A stretch of DNA of 37,861 bases from Russula earlei (taxonomy: Eukaryota > Basidiomycota > Agaricomycetes > Russulales > Russulaceae). Shown in pieces: positions 18,603-29,681 of this stretch (positions are counted from its first letter, which is position 1; each line of letters opens with the position of its first letter). The stretch lies in contig JAGFNK010000507.1 in the NCBI GenBank assembly GCA_025769875.1, positions 1 to 37,861 of the forward strand. Reading direction: 5' to 3'. The notes beneath the pieces are model-generated. The model worked only from the letters and a program-made list of their open reading frames with translations, was not told the DNA's origin and ran no database searches. The position numbers were made by a program, and so were the translations under genes.

Positions 18603-19019
18603 GTCGCAGAAAAACACGATAGGAGGGATAGAAGGGAGCTTTACACTGCATTTATAAAGTGGTATGGGACGTGTGCCTTGAGTCAGGCTTAAGACTAAAA
18701 GAGAAAAACAGGGCAAATTCAACTTGTGATGTGTGGGGTGATAGATGGCGCCAGCAATCTGTCAATACGCCCCGGCCAAGCACCGGTACGGGACGAAGGC
18801 CGTCGACACGGACGGGGGTACACGACGCCGAACCAATGACGGATTGTGACTCGGAAGATAAAAAGATCGCACGCACGAATAAGGCCACGGAGAAAGCAAA
18901 AACAGAAGAGGAAATATGAAAGAGGCCGGAACTCGGGACTTTGTACTAGTTGAGCCCTCCAGCTGACACATGGTTTCCAAGTGAGTATCGCACAGCCGAG
19001 CCAGATTCCCCAAAACCTT

Positions 19020-20720
19020 TCAGGAATATCCGTTGCGCTCAGACTCGAATTTCCCATGCGCGTGCCTGTGAATTGGTTTGTTTTGCCTGTCCTCTCGGAA
19101 GGCGGCGAAGGCATTCGGCGCGGGTAACGGGGGAATAAGCAGTTCGGTATGTTTGTCGCCTGATGACGTAGAATAAATGTCACGGGCGGTTAGGCGATAG
19201 CGTGCAGGTGTGATACCCTTTCCAAAACGGTGCGTCACATGATTTGCACAGAGGAGACCCACAAAAATATTTGCCAGGTGAATTGGCACAAGAGAAAATA
19301 CTGTCCCTGCGACAGAGGCGAGGAGATCACGTTCAAAGCGGACAAGGGGGCCATGGCAGCCAGGAAGTGGCGAGCGGGCATAACATGTGCCCGATGCGGC
19401 GGCACCGTGAAGAGGCCCACCCCAACCACAGCAACCAAGAGCACCTTGCAAGACGGTCCGCGCGCCAGGAGAGTACCAAAAGTGCCATGCTTCGCTGACC
19501 TTCGCATCCAGAGAAAAGTGTGCCTTTTTGTAGGTGACATAGCCGACAGAGACGAAAGAAAGGAACGAGGGAAAGAGTAGGAGGACATAGACTGCAATAA
19601 TGGGGCGAGAATTCAGGAATGTCCCCGTAATTCCCACCATTGAAGCAAGCAGGAGAAGAGAAGAACTGAACGTGAGCAAGACGAGAGCAGGCGAATCTGT
19701 AATGAGGAGAACAGGGGCTACGGGATAAGCTGTCAAGTCGAGGTATGAGCGATTATTAACGTGTGCAAGAGGCAGACAGCTTGCAGACGTACCAGCAAAC
19801 CAAGTCAATAGAGAAACGACAAGGCATGTCAGACCGAGTAGGAAGACGGTCGTCACACTTGCAAGTAAACACCATTTGTGCAAGGTCCACTGACCGACCC
19901 AAGTCATCCCTAACCCCCTACCGTCCCTGAAAACGGTCTCCATTTTTTGTTGGCCCCAATGCCCAACCCCCTTCAAGTCCCGTAGACGGCGAGGAAGAAA
20001 AGGACTGGTGCCAAGTCCGGGAGGTATTGATCGAAAAGACCGCGGGCGAGGCCACTTGTGCGTCAGTTTGTCCGCCGTAGACAGAAACGTGTTGTCGGAG
20101 GCACCGGAGAGCGACCGATTGAGGTCGAAGCGAATCTTGGGAGACGGCGGTCTGTAGGAGTTGAAGGTGGGAAGTCGGGGGTTTGAGAGGTAGCCGATTT
20201 TCCGACGGAAGAAACCAAGGGCAGAATGGGCCAAGGACGATATTCGCTTCCTCAGTGACGTCGTGTTTTCGGAAACTCGAGAAAAGGATGACACAGAAGT
20301 GATGACTACAGGAATCGAGGATGTGGACCCGGATGATGCGATCGCGTCATCGTTGGAGTCTAGGGGTATGAACGTGAAGGAGTCGTCGATCTCCGTCAGA
20401 GCCGAAGGTGGATGGTGTGACTTGGCGCGACGTAGGCCAGGACGCGGAGAGATGATGGATGAACGATGAGAGCGGGCTGAAATTGCTGACGAGTGAGAGG
20501 CACTCGATGGATGGGACACTGCCAGCGTTGCGTGGCCATTGTCCCGGGCGACGATCTCTAAGGTGGCCGCAGTATGATGCTGCGAGGGACCCAAACCTGG
20601 TGGGGCTTTGAACGAAGAAAGCGGCGATCGAGGAGTTCCCGGTCGACGACGGCTTGGCCCTTCTGTGTACGTTGACGGGGCGTGAGACGAGGGGGGAAGG
20701 GGGATAGAACAGTTTGGCAT
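19020..20720 (-). CDS. Tetraspanin-like membrane protein (fungal Tsp2-type)
   Basis: Single-exon minus-strand ORF, 566 residues from ATG at 20720 to TGA at 19020. Residues 1-280 are Ser/Pro/Arg-rich and probably cytoplasmic. Four hydrophobic segments follow at about 283-310, 336-366, 373-396 and 465-492. Between segments 3 and 4 lies a loop of about 70 residues with GCCGW at 429-433 (the CCG motif of tetraspanins) and further cysteines near 446 and 455. Segment 1 to 2 encloses a short loop. This is the tetraspanin layout; basidiomycetes have Tsp2-type members with such long N-termini. Tetraspanins organise membrane microdomains by binding partner proteins. The neighbouring small membrane-protein genes are on the other strand, beyond a gap of about 1.3 kb. 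The fungal Tsp2 label is from memory of the family and less sure than the tetraspanin fold. Confidence 0.8.
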   Translation of the reverse strand: MPNCSIPLPPSSHAPSTYTEGPSRRRPGTPRSPLSSFKAPPGLGPSQHHTAATLEIVARDNGHATLAVSHPSSASHSSAISARSHRSSIISPRPGLRRAKSHHPPSALTEIDDSFTFIPLDSNDDAIASSGSTSSIPVVITSVSSFSRVSENTTSLRKRISSLAHSALGFFRRKIGYLSNPRLPTFNSYRPPSPKIRFDLNRSLSGASDNTFLSTADKLTHKWPRPRSFRSIPPGLGTSPFLPRRLRDLKGVGHWGQQKMETVFRDGRGLGMTWVGQWTLHKWCLLASVTTVFLLGLTCLVVSLLTWFAGTSASCLPLAHVNNRSYLDLTAYPVAPVLLITDSPALVLLTFSSSLLLLASMVGITGTFLNSRPIIAVYVLLLFPSFLSFVSVGYVTYKKAHFSLDAKVSEAWHFWYSPGARTVLQGALGCCGWGGPLHGAAASGTCYARSPLPGCHGPLVRFERDLLASVAGTVFSLVPIHLANIFVGLLCANHVTHRFGKGITPARYRLTARDIYSTSSGDKHTELLIPPLPAPNAFAAFREDRQNKPIHRHAHGKFESERNGYS

Positions 20721-21934
20721 GAATATAGGGGGAGGGAGGTTCAAGTCGAACGATGGCGACGATATGTTCGGATGAAGGTTGTTCGGCTACGAGGGAGGGC
20801 ATGTTGCGAATTCGAAGGGAGACGAACGTGGTCGAAACTAAAAGAGCACAGGGGCAGCCGCACTGTAAACTGAGCCTGTGCCGTTGTCCATGTCCTTCAC
20901 TTCACTTCACAACGCTCACGGTTCACTTAGCAGTCGCGCGAAATGGAATTGCCAAAAGGTGACCTGCAGACCTTCATTATCGGATCGACGATCGCCATAA
21001 TAGAATTTTCACCCGAAGACCCGAAGTATCACAATATTCCCCAGTTCGAGTAGACCTCAGGCTCACCAGTTATTGGTACCCGTCTTTTCTTGCAGTCATC
21101 ATCAGGGCTCCCCAAATGCATGCACTGCGTGGTCATTTAAAGCTCGAGGTGATCCGAGGACACGATAAGCTGATCTGGTGAAGCTTCGGGTGTCCACAGT
21201 TGACCTCATGTTCTTCAGACTTCAGTGGTCTATGGGCGCATCCATAGGCCCCACAACGCATCTTTCCCCCTGCTAGAGGACGGGGATGGAGGACGTTTGA
21301 TAGCCCAAGGCATCTTCCCAGGTTGGCCTGGTGGCTGGAATTTCGTCAAGGCAATCCTCGGATCATCTAGCGTGGATTATCCGGGCTGTCAAACGTTGAC
21401 AGTACATCACGGTACGGCCGGTGGAACACTCTGAAGAACGCACACTTGATGCGAACTTTGGAGCCTTCGAGCCTTGGATCCACCCCCTTAGCCCTCAACC
21501 TCTGATCGAGTGGAATCCAAGGCATACGGTAAGCTAAGGCACCGTCGTGGAGCTCGGTTGAGCGTGTACTGCCGGAGATTTGTCGAAGGGACCTTGCGAT
21601 CATGATCTTCAAAGGTGAGTAAGGTTTTTGGTGGGGCCGGCGCTTACAGGAACGTGTATTCCCGGCTTCCGATTTCTAGTGAAGCGATCCAAATGCTACA
21701 TGCTTGTGTCTGCATTGCCTGTCCCTCCACTCTACCTATGCCAAGTTCCCCTTCCTCTCATGAAGGGTTCTGATGGTCCCCCCGGTCCATGGACGTCACA
21801 CGAGGGTCATTCGTTCGGCGGTGCAAAGCCGTCCACGAGGGACACAGCCGTGAGTCGATGTCCCAAAGCGGGACCGTGATTTATTTCGATGTCCTTGTGA
21901 GTGGTTTTTCCTATCCCGGAGACTTACTGGATGA
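20721..21934. other. Divergent intergenic region between tetraspanin and gene S1
   Basis: About 1.2 kb with normal CpG. The tetraspanin side shows a CACTTCACTTCAC run near 20899-20911. No ORF here shows a domain or intron pattern; frames such as 21225-21434 and 21628-21879 are probably chance. It should hold the promoters of both flanking genes. Confidence 0.45.
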
Positions 21935-21942
21935 TTTATAAG
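21935..21942 (+). promoter_or_regulatory. TATA-like motif of gene S1
   Basis: TTTATAAG about 123 bp before the ATG at 22065, followed by a C/T-rich leader (GTGTCCACCTGTCGTCCCC). Confidence 0.5.
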
Positions 21943-22064
21943 CCCCTTTCTGAGCGCTTTTTGATCTGAAAATTTTTTCGTTCCCCGTGTCCACCTGTCG
22001 TCCCCACCCGTCAAACCAAGAACACTTAACACCATCATCGCTACTCAACATCGTAACACTCGTC

Positions 22065-22652
22065 ATGGAGCGCCTAATCCCCTTCCTCGCCCTCGTCACC
22101 TTTCCGACGTCCGCCGCCCCAATCATCGCGCAAGAGTTCACGAAATCTCTGGCTCCCCCCAATTCCGATTCGACTGACATGACCTCCAACGTAATTTTTG
22201 ATGTCATTTTCTCCCTCAGTGCATCCCTTGCCCTTTCTACCCTCTGTCAGGCTCTCATCGCTATCCACGTTTAGTATTCCTCGTCTTCATTCTCGCTGTC
22301 TATTTGTCTATGGGAGATCGTTCGTCCTTCGCCCTGCTGGGCGTCGTAATGGACCGTAACTGCCCCTTTCCTTTTACCTACACCCGTCCCCTTCTTATTG
22401 GGTTCTTTACACGCAGAGCTAAGCACCGCCCACAACGTTTTTATGGAGAGGCTTTCCTTCTTCACATTCGATCATCTCTTCCAGTGGATAGCGGAGACGA
22501 CGGCAATTGCTGGGACCACTGACAACGGCCCCGTGCCCGTGCCCGTGCCCGTGCCCATCCCCGCCCCCGCCTCCAATACCCATACGCACGGAGGCGATAC
22601 GCCAGCCTCCATTCAGGCCGCTTCCCGCGAGCTCCCCGCGCAAAGCTCTTAG
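22065..22652 (+). CDS. Small predicted membrane/secreted protein S1, unknown function
   Basis: ATG at 22065 after a C/T-rich leader. Exon 1 encodes a hydrophobic signal-like start (MERLIPFLALVTFPTSAAP), a polar stretch, then a second hydrophobic segment (VIFDVIFSLSASLALSTL). It meets a TAG at 22272 unless spliced. An intron from about 22269 (GTTTAG, a weak donor) to about 22418 (TACACGCAGAG) would join a second exon ending TAG at 22652. That exon reads AHNVFMERLSFFTFDHLFQW, then a PVPVPVP repeat from a GTGCCC hexamer array (22530-22556) and a Pro/Ala-rich tail. The second exon aligns with exon 3 of gene S2 (HTIAQRFSFSRLDAFLQ). The splice sites are uncertain; S1 could also end at 22274 as a 69-residue protein. 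Confidence 0.45.
22530..22560 (+). repeat. GTGCCC hexamer tandem repeat
   Basis: About four copies of GTGCCC in the putative second exon of S1, encoding alternating Pro-Val. Such short arrays vary readily in length between strains. Confidence 0.75.
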
Positions 22653-25563
22653 CTTGGAGAGGTCGCCGGGACGTTTGATTGTCAAAGTTAGACGAGTGAC
22701 CACAACCACCTCACATCGTGACCCTCCGCGGTCCAGTCCTCATCAGCATAGTTGTATTTTCGCCTCATGGATCTAACGGAATGTACAAGTATTTGAGTTT
22801 ATGGAAAGTCGAGTATGCAATTGTACCATGATGTGACTGACGAGCCAACTGCCCGAATCGGTCTTTTCAGCAGTTCGCGAGAGCACCGCCCCATATTCCC
22901 CGTCTTCAGTCGTGTGTGCTGTGAAATTTCATCCTGAGACACGGTTTACCCAACGGGGATTCTGTACAGGGTGAGGGCATCCCCAAACCGACACTGCATT
23001 CGATTTGTCTTATGGTGGACATGTGAATGACCCTCACCCTGACATTTCATAGACGTGAAGAGTAAATGCCATGCGTTTCACTGTCACTGGCGATAAAATT
23101 CATCCGTTTACAAGCCACGGAAAAGTACGGTGACCGCGCAAGACGTGCACGGCGCAGCCACTACAGATGCAAGGGCCACGCTGTTCGCTTCGCCGCCTCT
23201 TTGTCACGCACATAGTTGGCGGTCGAGCATTGATTCTGACGAAACCGCAGGCAATTCAAGTTGGAGCGAAGCGGTAGACCCAAATCAAAAACAAAAAAAA
23301 AAGTTGAGGATCTAATCCATCACCACCATGTAATGAACACACTGTTGTGACGAAAAAAAACCGTCCAATCCGACTCTCCCAAACCTGCCTCAACACAGCC
23401 ATATCCTTCTCTGGCTCTGCCACGTGAAATATTCATGTTCGTGTACAGCGCAATGACAGGATGGAAATCGATGCTTGTAGCTGGTCGGCACAGGCTGGGA
23501 GGGAGGGTAGGGCAACTTGAGGATCGGATCGCGCTGCATACCAGGAGGAGCGAGGAGAAAGGAGTCTGATTATAGAGATCTTTGGCGAGTGCTCACGGAG
23601 CACGAAGATCAATGTACGAAATTAAGGTGAGAATGTCGACGTTACGCAGCGACGGGCTTCCCAGTCAATTCCATCTTGGAAAATGACTGGCGTTATCATT
23701 GTGGCCGTAAACAGAGGGACAAGTATTGCGACTCACCACTCCCGGTCCACGAAATGCAACTAAACAAGCAGTAGTCTTGAGACGATTAGGAGTGCTCTTG
23801 AGGGGGCAAAACTGTTTCTGCCATGGTTGGATCGCGCCTGCATCTTCGACCTTGTTGAGCGAAATCGGGTGGCAGGGTTGGCTTTAAGAGCCAGGATAAG
23901 ACTTGACAATCCACAGATAGGTGGTCGGATTTCAAATGAGAAGGGATTCACCGTGGTCGGGGAGATTGTCGGGATGGAAGTCAGAATGTTGGAGAACGAA
24001 TGGAGATGGTAATTCGTTATTCAACTCCTCAGAGATGTGACACGTTACTCACAAATCGTGATAACTACACCAAAAGGAGCTTGACGGTTAGGTGCTCCGG
24101 AATGATGGTAGATTCACCACGTGAGGTGCGGTGTCCAAAAACTTGAAGTTTGACGTGGTACAGGTCAAGAGTCAATTGAGGGATAAATACCATGGTGGAG
24201 GTGAGTAGGGATGGGCAGTATAATATGTTGGTCCCTCGTAAAAAAACTTAAGGTTGGGCAAAAAAAAGAAAAACATGACCATGGAGTTTGAGGTTGAAAA
24301 TTTTCGGCTCGTGGAGAACAACTCGGGCCCGGGCCCGTTGTCCGCAGCGAGCGCACACTCCGCGCAGGACTGAACGTCACGGCTGTTCATGATCGCCGTC
24401 CTCGGCAAAGCAGGAACGTTCATCATCTTCTTCGACTGGCTTTGCATCAGCAATATCGTAAGGTCCAAGTTTTCTCGCGAAGGCGTCCTCCAAACCGCAA
24501 ACGGATGGAAATTTTCGGGCTGGCGCAACGTGAAACTGAAACGGCGTTCTGACGAGGACAGAGGACATCACAGGACTTCGGAAGCTCTCGGCTGAGGGAC
24601 CTACCCACATTTTCCTATAAGATTCGACGATCGAAGAAGGCCCAAAGTGCCAGAACTTGTCTTTCGTGCGGCGCTAAGCGTTGCGCATCGGCTGGCTCTG
24701 TTCAGAACCGGGGCCAGAAGGCGTCGAAACCGCTGTTCCGCTCCAGTCCTAGGGATTTCACGGCGATAAAGAGAGGTGAGGATGGGCGTTCAGGTGTCAG
24801 GGCCAACGTCTCCTGGCGTAGCGTTCCCATCAAAAGCGACGGCGTACTTCCCAGGCCCTGGGAACGTGAAGGGCCAGATGATAGGCAATCACTGGACTTA
24901 CAGCCCGTTCCCCGGCCTCCTGTTCCCTGCTTTTAGAGGAAAGATAAGGGCCGCCACCGGAGTGGATAATGATGACGCCCATACTTTGCATGGAGTCAAC
25001 CTCTATCCTCTCATGGCCACGTCTCTGATTGCGTTGTATACAAACTATGCACCTTTGGCCCGGCCAATGATCCTTTCGAGTCCACAGGTTAGCCACGGAC
25101 AGGTAAATGATAAATTTATCACGGCGCACAGTGGTGATGGGATCTCTGTGCTTCCAAAGGCGTACGTCCCCCTTCACAGGCCATCCGCTCACTGTTTTAT
25201 TTCTTACTCATCGCCCCATCGCAGGGGACGACGACGTCGAAAGGGACGGTCACAAGAGTTCTGGATAGCTGGGAGGTCCGAGATGACGATGGATGATGGA
25301 TCAGTAGGAGCGTCGAGGTATTGACGCCCGCCGAAGGAGTCTCCTTCCCCTCCGTTCCGCAACTATCGAAGTATTCGATTTTTTCTTCACTTCTTCCCCG
25401 CCATTTTCCCTATAGATCGGGCAATCCCGTCAATTTTAGGATGTCCTAGTAAGTCGCGATGGCTCCCCAGTTATTCCGTTACGCAGATCACCGCAGGATT
25501 CCAAGATCTCAACACCAACGAATTAAATCTATTTGTTCGCGTCACGGAGCTACCACACACGCC
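22653..25563. other. About 2.9 kb of host-like DNA without a supported gene
   Basis: CpG is normal. Short frames occur on both strands (23760-23951 minus, 23827-24012 plus, 24172-24610 minus, 24776-25324 plus), but they overlap each other and show no domain, signal peptide or clear splice pattern. The minus strand at 24377-24600 has an acidic stretch (KPVEEDDERS) that might be part of an intron-rich gene. I cannot resolve one. Confidence 0.4.
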
Positions 25564-25571
25564 CATATAAC
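25564..25571 (+). promoter_or_regulatory. TATA-like motif of gene S2
   Basis: CATATAAC about 61 bp before the ATG at 25632, followed by a C-rich leader (TTCCTTCCCCCCCAAC). Confidence 0.5.
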
Positions 25572-25631
25572 CCCTCACTACCCGCCTCGCTTCTCCTCTT
25601 ACCAATTCCTTCCCCCCCAACAAAAGCCCAC

Positions 25632-26293
25632 ATGCACTCATCCCTTGGTTGTAACACGACCCTTTTCTTAATCACAATAATCATCCTCTCCTCCTTCATA
25701 ACCTGCCCAGTCTCGTCGTTCCCGGTTGTAGCCCACAAACTTGGCACAGATTGGAGCTCTCAACCCGTCCCCAGCCCATCCGGCACGAAGGACCAGCGAA
25801 ACTTCGATATCATGTTTGCCTTCGGTGAGCCGTAGATCTTCCTATCACTCCATTAGAGACAGAGATCCCGTGGTTGACGCCTTAAAAAGTCTGGGTCCTC
25901 GCCCTGTATGCTACCTGGCTTTGGGTGGCGCGCCGGGCGGCCGTCAATAGGCTCGTCACCAGGATCCATTGTGAGCTCTTCTCCCTCTCGTTTTCTGCCT
26001 TCTACATTCCTATTTTTTTCTTCATAGGGCTCGTCCTTGCTCCTCACACCATAGCCCAGCGATTTTCCTTCTCCCGCTTGGATGCCTTCCTTCAAGCCGC
26101 GATCGCCTCTCTCAGCATCAACGAAGGCCAGCACGGCACTGCTCCCCCTAGGGGAGGTCCTTCAGCCCCTGTTTCAACCGCTCCCAGACCTCGATCTGAG
26201 AGGGTACGCTTTATGAGGGTCTCAGCCTCTCGGGGTGGTGCTCATCGCACGCTCGAGCGGAATTTGCCTATCGCGTCACCATCACCTGTGTAG
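25632..26293 (+). CDS. Small predicted membrane protein S2, three exons, unknown function
   Basis: Proposed exons: 25632-25824, 25890-25970 and 26028-26293. Intron 1 is 25825-25889 (GTGAGC..AAAAAG, a weak acceptor). Intron 2 is 25971-26027 (GTGAGC..TTCATAG, strong). All three exons join in one frame to a protein of 179 residues. The N-terminus is a hydrophobic anchor or signal (TLFLITIIILSSFI). Residues about 60-80 form another hydrophobic segment (VWVLALYATWLWVARR). Exon 3 gives LAPHTIAQRFSF, then a short predicted helix (RLDAFLQAAIASL) and a basic Pro/Ser/Arg-rich tail. I know no family for it. Intron 1 is at the same position and phase as intron 1 of S3, just before VW, and exon 3 resembles the second exon of S1. 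This suggests the three genes are related. Confidence 0.5.
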
Positions 26294-28489
26294 TTCGGCC
26301 ATAGATGTTGTCGCTTGTAAATCGTGCTTGATCCGACACGAAATGAATAGTCACGATACAATGTCCCAGGAGATTGCACACAACCTGTCTTGTCAAATGT
26401 AGCATTCCTCCCCATCACCATCTACCATATTCTAATCCCGGGCGTGCGGTGGTTGAGATAAACCCTCTACCCTGTGTGAGAAAACTGTACAGCTTCGTCC
26501 AAAAAAAAAGAGAGCACAGCACGCAATCCGATTTCAGACCGAACCACTATCGAGTTCGGTGTATGGACTGCTAGACGCGGCAGTTTTGCAAGTCACCAAA
26601 AAAACAACACACATGTACACACACACAAAAAGCACCAAACAAGCGTTTGAAATACAGAGACCTCGTCCTTCGGGTCACCCGAAGCAATTTGCTCCCTCTG
26701 TACGTCCCAGCCCAGGTGTCCAAGTAGCTTGCTGCAAATGCTTCGCGTCATCACGTGATCGACGGGTATCTGATATCATCAGCGATGACTCCGTTCCCGT
26801 GAAGTATCTCCATCTCCTCCATGTCCGTCATTTGGTTATTTTGCGATTTCCAATATTTCTGTCCCTGCGTCTGCGCGAAATGAGAGCCGGACAACACTCA
26901 CGATGACATGGCAGTCAGACAGGGAGTGAAAATCTGGGAACAAGATGCGCCCGCCGTAGCAATAAACGTAGCCCCCCCCCAGTGAAATCTGTTGGGATGG
27001 ATCGGAACATTTTGGGTGAGAAGATTAAGAGCGGAGCCAAAAGGAAGAATGGAACCTTCTTCGAGTAGAGTTGTAACTCATCTTGGCCACATAACATCGG
27101 AAGATAGATTAAACCTTCGGGTGTGCTGTGTCGTGTGGCAACAGGAGTTTGTTTAAACCATATTTTAAATACTTCAAAGTCGGTGAGTGAAAGCGCTAAA
27201 GGAAATGGATCCGGTCAGTTGGCCAGGCATGCGTCGTGCCCGCCCGACCAAGGGGGTCCAATATGGCTGCGGAAATACGATAGCGCAAGGCGCTACGGAG
27301 CCAAACAGTCTCTCGGCGGAGCTGCGTATCCCCGGAGACAATTGATGGTGACGATCGATGTTGCGATCGAGAAACTGCAGGAGGTCGCAGATCTGCAATG
27401 GGGTAATTCGATATCTTTTATGAGCGATCGATCCGTTGGCGGAAGCAAATTTCGGGCTTGACGTTGACTTATGACTCACTGCACAGCGATCTACTCTCAT
27501 GTACTGCATCGTTTCAATTCGTAAGGGTCGGTCGGTGATGTGGGATTTTGGCCACAGGGGATGGCTGGGAAATTCCTCCCCAGGGAGATATGTGGTGGGA
27601 GGCCCCATGCCCGTGTTGCGAGTCGTCAGGTTCCGTTTATAGTCCGCCGTAGAAGCGATACCACTTTTGAATGAACACAAAAAGGATTAGCGAAGTGAAA
27701 TCGGGATGAGCTCTGGCAAATCCCGGTCGGCCGGTTGCCAAGTACGGGCCACTCGCTTGCCCGCTCGTGGCAACCGTGCCGATCCTAAGCTCCTAGGATC
27801 CGTCAGTCGGTCGAAACCCAATGGGATTTGTCCCGGAATGGGTGACATTGCACCTGCGAGCCAGGTTTTCTCGGTAGGAAGCGATCAGAGACAGCGAGAG
27901 CCGGCCGATGGCGATTCGAGAGAGGGGGCCGTGACCTGTGGGGGGGGGGTGTGGAGGTTGGGCGCTCTGATGATCGGGCGGAATTAAATCGCTTGCTGAT
28001 CGATGATCCGGCACCCACCTGTTGGCTTCGGAAACTCCATTTTGTGGGTTTTCGCCAACTACCTGGAGTACTGCGAAACGACATCAACGGGATCCAACAT
28101 CGTGGGTACCACGTTGGGAGGAGAACATGCGTGTGAGGTACACCCAATCTAGTGTAGTTACCATTCGGGATGGCCGAGGTACGTTCCAAGCACAGGCTCA
28201 GCAGTCCCCGGGGTCTGGCCACAGTGTTCGGACTACGATCCAGTTTTCAATTCTGCCCGTACGAGGCGAGATGAGATCCTCACCTCCAAACACCCACAAC
28301 AATACTCCGTAAGGCAGCAGGTACAACATGTGGCGCAAGAGAAGCCAACTCAAACTCATGTCGAGGCCATAGTTTATCTCGCAAACGCGTCAAAGAGACA
28401 CGCCAATACGTTCGGAAACCCTAACTATCAACCACTGCCTCGTACCTTTTGGGCAATACTAATATCATTGTGTCATCGAGACACCCCAG
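26294..28489. other. About 2.2 kb of host-like DNA without a supported gene
   Basis: Normal CpG, with a poly-A/AC-rich stretch near 26596-26635 and a G-run of ten near 27941-27950. The minus-strand ORFs 27174-27680 and 27803-28222 are long but have no recognisable segment, and their opposite strands are also open, so I do not call them. No RNA gene found by eye. Confidence 0.4.
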
Positions 28490-28497
28490 TATAAATA
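28490..28497 (+). promoter_or_regulatory. TATA box of gene S3
   Basis: TATAAATA, 63-71 bp before the ATG at 28561, followed by a C/T-rich leader (TCCTCCTTTCTCTCC). This is the clearest promoter in the window. Confidence 0.65.
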
Positions 28498-28560
28498 CAG
28501 ACCCTACGGCCCCTCTTTTTCCATCAAACCATATCCTCCTTTCTCTCCATTCGTCGTCAT

Positions 28561-29128
28561 ATGACGAGTTTGTCCCTTGCTTTTGCCCTTACCTTTATCT
28601 GCATCACAGTGGCCGTTGACCCGGCCATGGCACTTGTTATAACCCCTTCGACCAAGCACTTAGCTCTCAGTACATTGAGTTTCTCACACATCGCCCATCC
28701 TCATCTCGAGCTGGCCCTTCTTTCTGTCTTCACGACAGGTAAGAGAGCCCATGTATTCCCCGACATCATTCCACTTACATCCGGCGTAGCCCTACTTTTC
28801 TCTGTAGTTTGGGCGTATATACTGGCAATCTGGCGTGGCGCAGGGCCTTCTGATTTCCATGCGAGGCCCTCCCGTACGCCTGCACATCCATCTATATTGT
28901 ATCATCCCGCTGATACCCGTCGCTGCTCATGAAACAGGCAATGCCGCATTACGCCACATGTATGGCCTTCCCTTTTCCCTTCCTTTCATGGTGCGCCATG
29001 GCTCTGGTTGGGCCATACCACACCGCGTCAGTTCGCACCCTGTCAGGGGAGGACTCGCCTACTCTCTCTCGGCATCACGTCGCGGCCGTTGGTATCAGCA
29101 CCCAAGTGCCCAAGCGACCATGGTATGA
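28561..29128 (+). CDS. Small predicted membrane/secreted protein S3, exon structure partly resolved
   Basis: ATG at 28561 after a good TATA box and leader. Exon 1 (28561-28738) begins with a hydrophobic signal-like segment (LSLAFALTFICITVAV) and ends LSVFTT. Intron 1 is 28739-28807 (69 bp, GTAAGA..CTCTGTAG), phase 1. Exon 2 continues VWAYILAIWRGA, matching VWVLALYATW of S2 just after the same intron position. Without further splicing the frame stops at 28932. A second intron (for example GTACGC at 28873 to AAACAG at 28936) would continue to a stop at 29128 or, in another frame, 29168. The alternative frame contains ALVGPYHTASVR, which resembles GLVLAPHTIAQR-like sequence of S2. The end given is one possibility. 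Confidence 0.45.
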
Positions 29129-29168
29129 CAGGCGTAACCCCCTGTTCAGTTTCTTTTTATTTTCTTAA

Positions 29169-29681
29169 TGCGTTGTTATATCTTTTGTTGCAATGACTTT
29201 GTTATGACTATACCCATGAGGTACAGTGATGTACGCAGTGCGTTACGTCTTTCGTCTTACCGTCCTCGCTATCCCAATGGAGCTTCACGTCTGTCTTCAC
29301 CTTTACGATGTCTCACTTGCCCATCATCCGCTCTCCATCAAGACTAGACACTCCACATCTATGTACGCTCTTTCCACCATTCCCATATTTACACCCTCGC
29401 GCTACATCCTCACTTGCATATCCTCGTAACAAAGATTCAGATGTTGGTCTCGTAAAGAGTTATTGTGGTCTCACGCTCAGCAAGAGGGACAGACCGGCAA
29501 GGCAGACGAGTGAAAAGTGAAGAGCTGGAGAACTGAGAACTGTTGTACGCAAGGTTGGAACGGAGGGTCGTCTGGGTGGCTAGGCAAACTTGACAAACGT
29601 CAGTGGATTGTGGAAGGTTTGTCCATATCACATCAAAGAACTTCCTGGGACTGACATCACGGCTTTATCTGACCGCAGGAC
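29169..29681. other. Host flank before the right repeat block
   Basis: AT-rich sequence follows S3 (TTTCTTTTTATTTTC near 29149-29165), compatible with a 3' end. No further gene is supported. The five bases before LTR C2 are AGGAC (29677-29681); the matching copy would lie outside the window. Confidence 0.4.

Noticed and set aside
24776..25324. 182-codon plus-strand ORF
   Set aside because: The minus strand is also open for 120 codons here; composition is not coding-like and no motif is seen.
27174..27680. 168-codon minus-strand ORF
   Set aside because: No domain, no leader or promoter, and the opposite strand is open over much of the same stretch (27123-27461).
27935..27965. G-quadruplex from the G run near 27941
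   Set aside because: There is one long G run followed by short ones; spacing does not support four stacked tracts with confidence.
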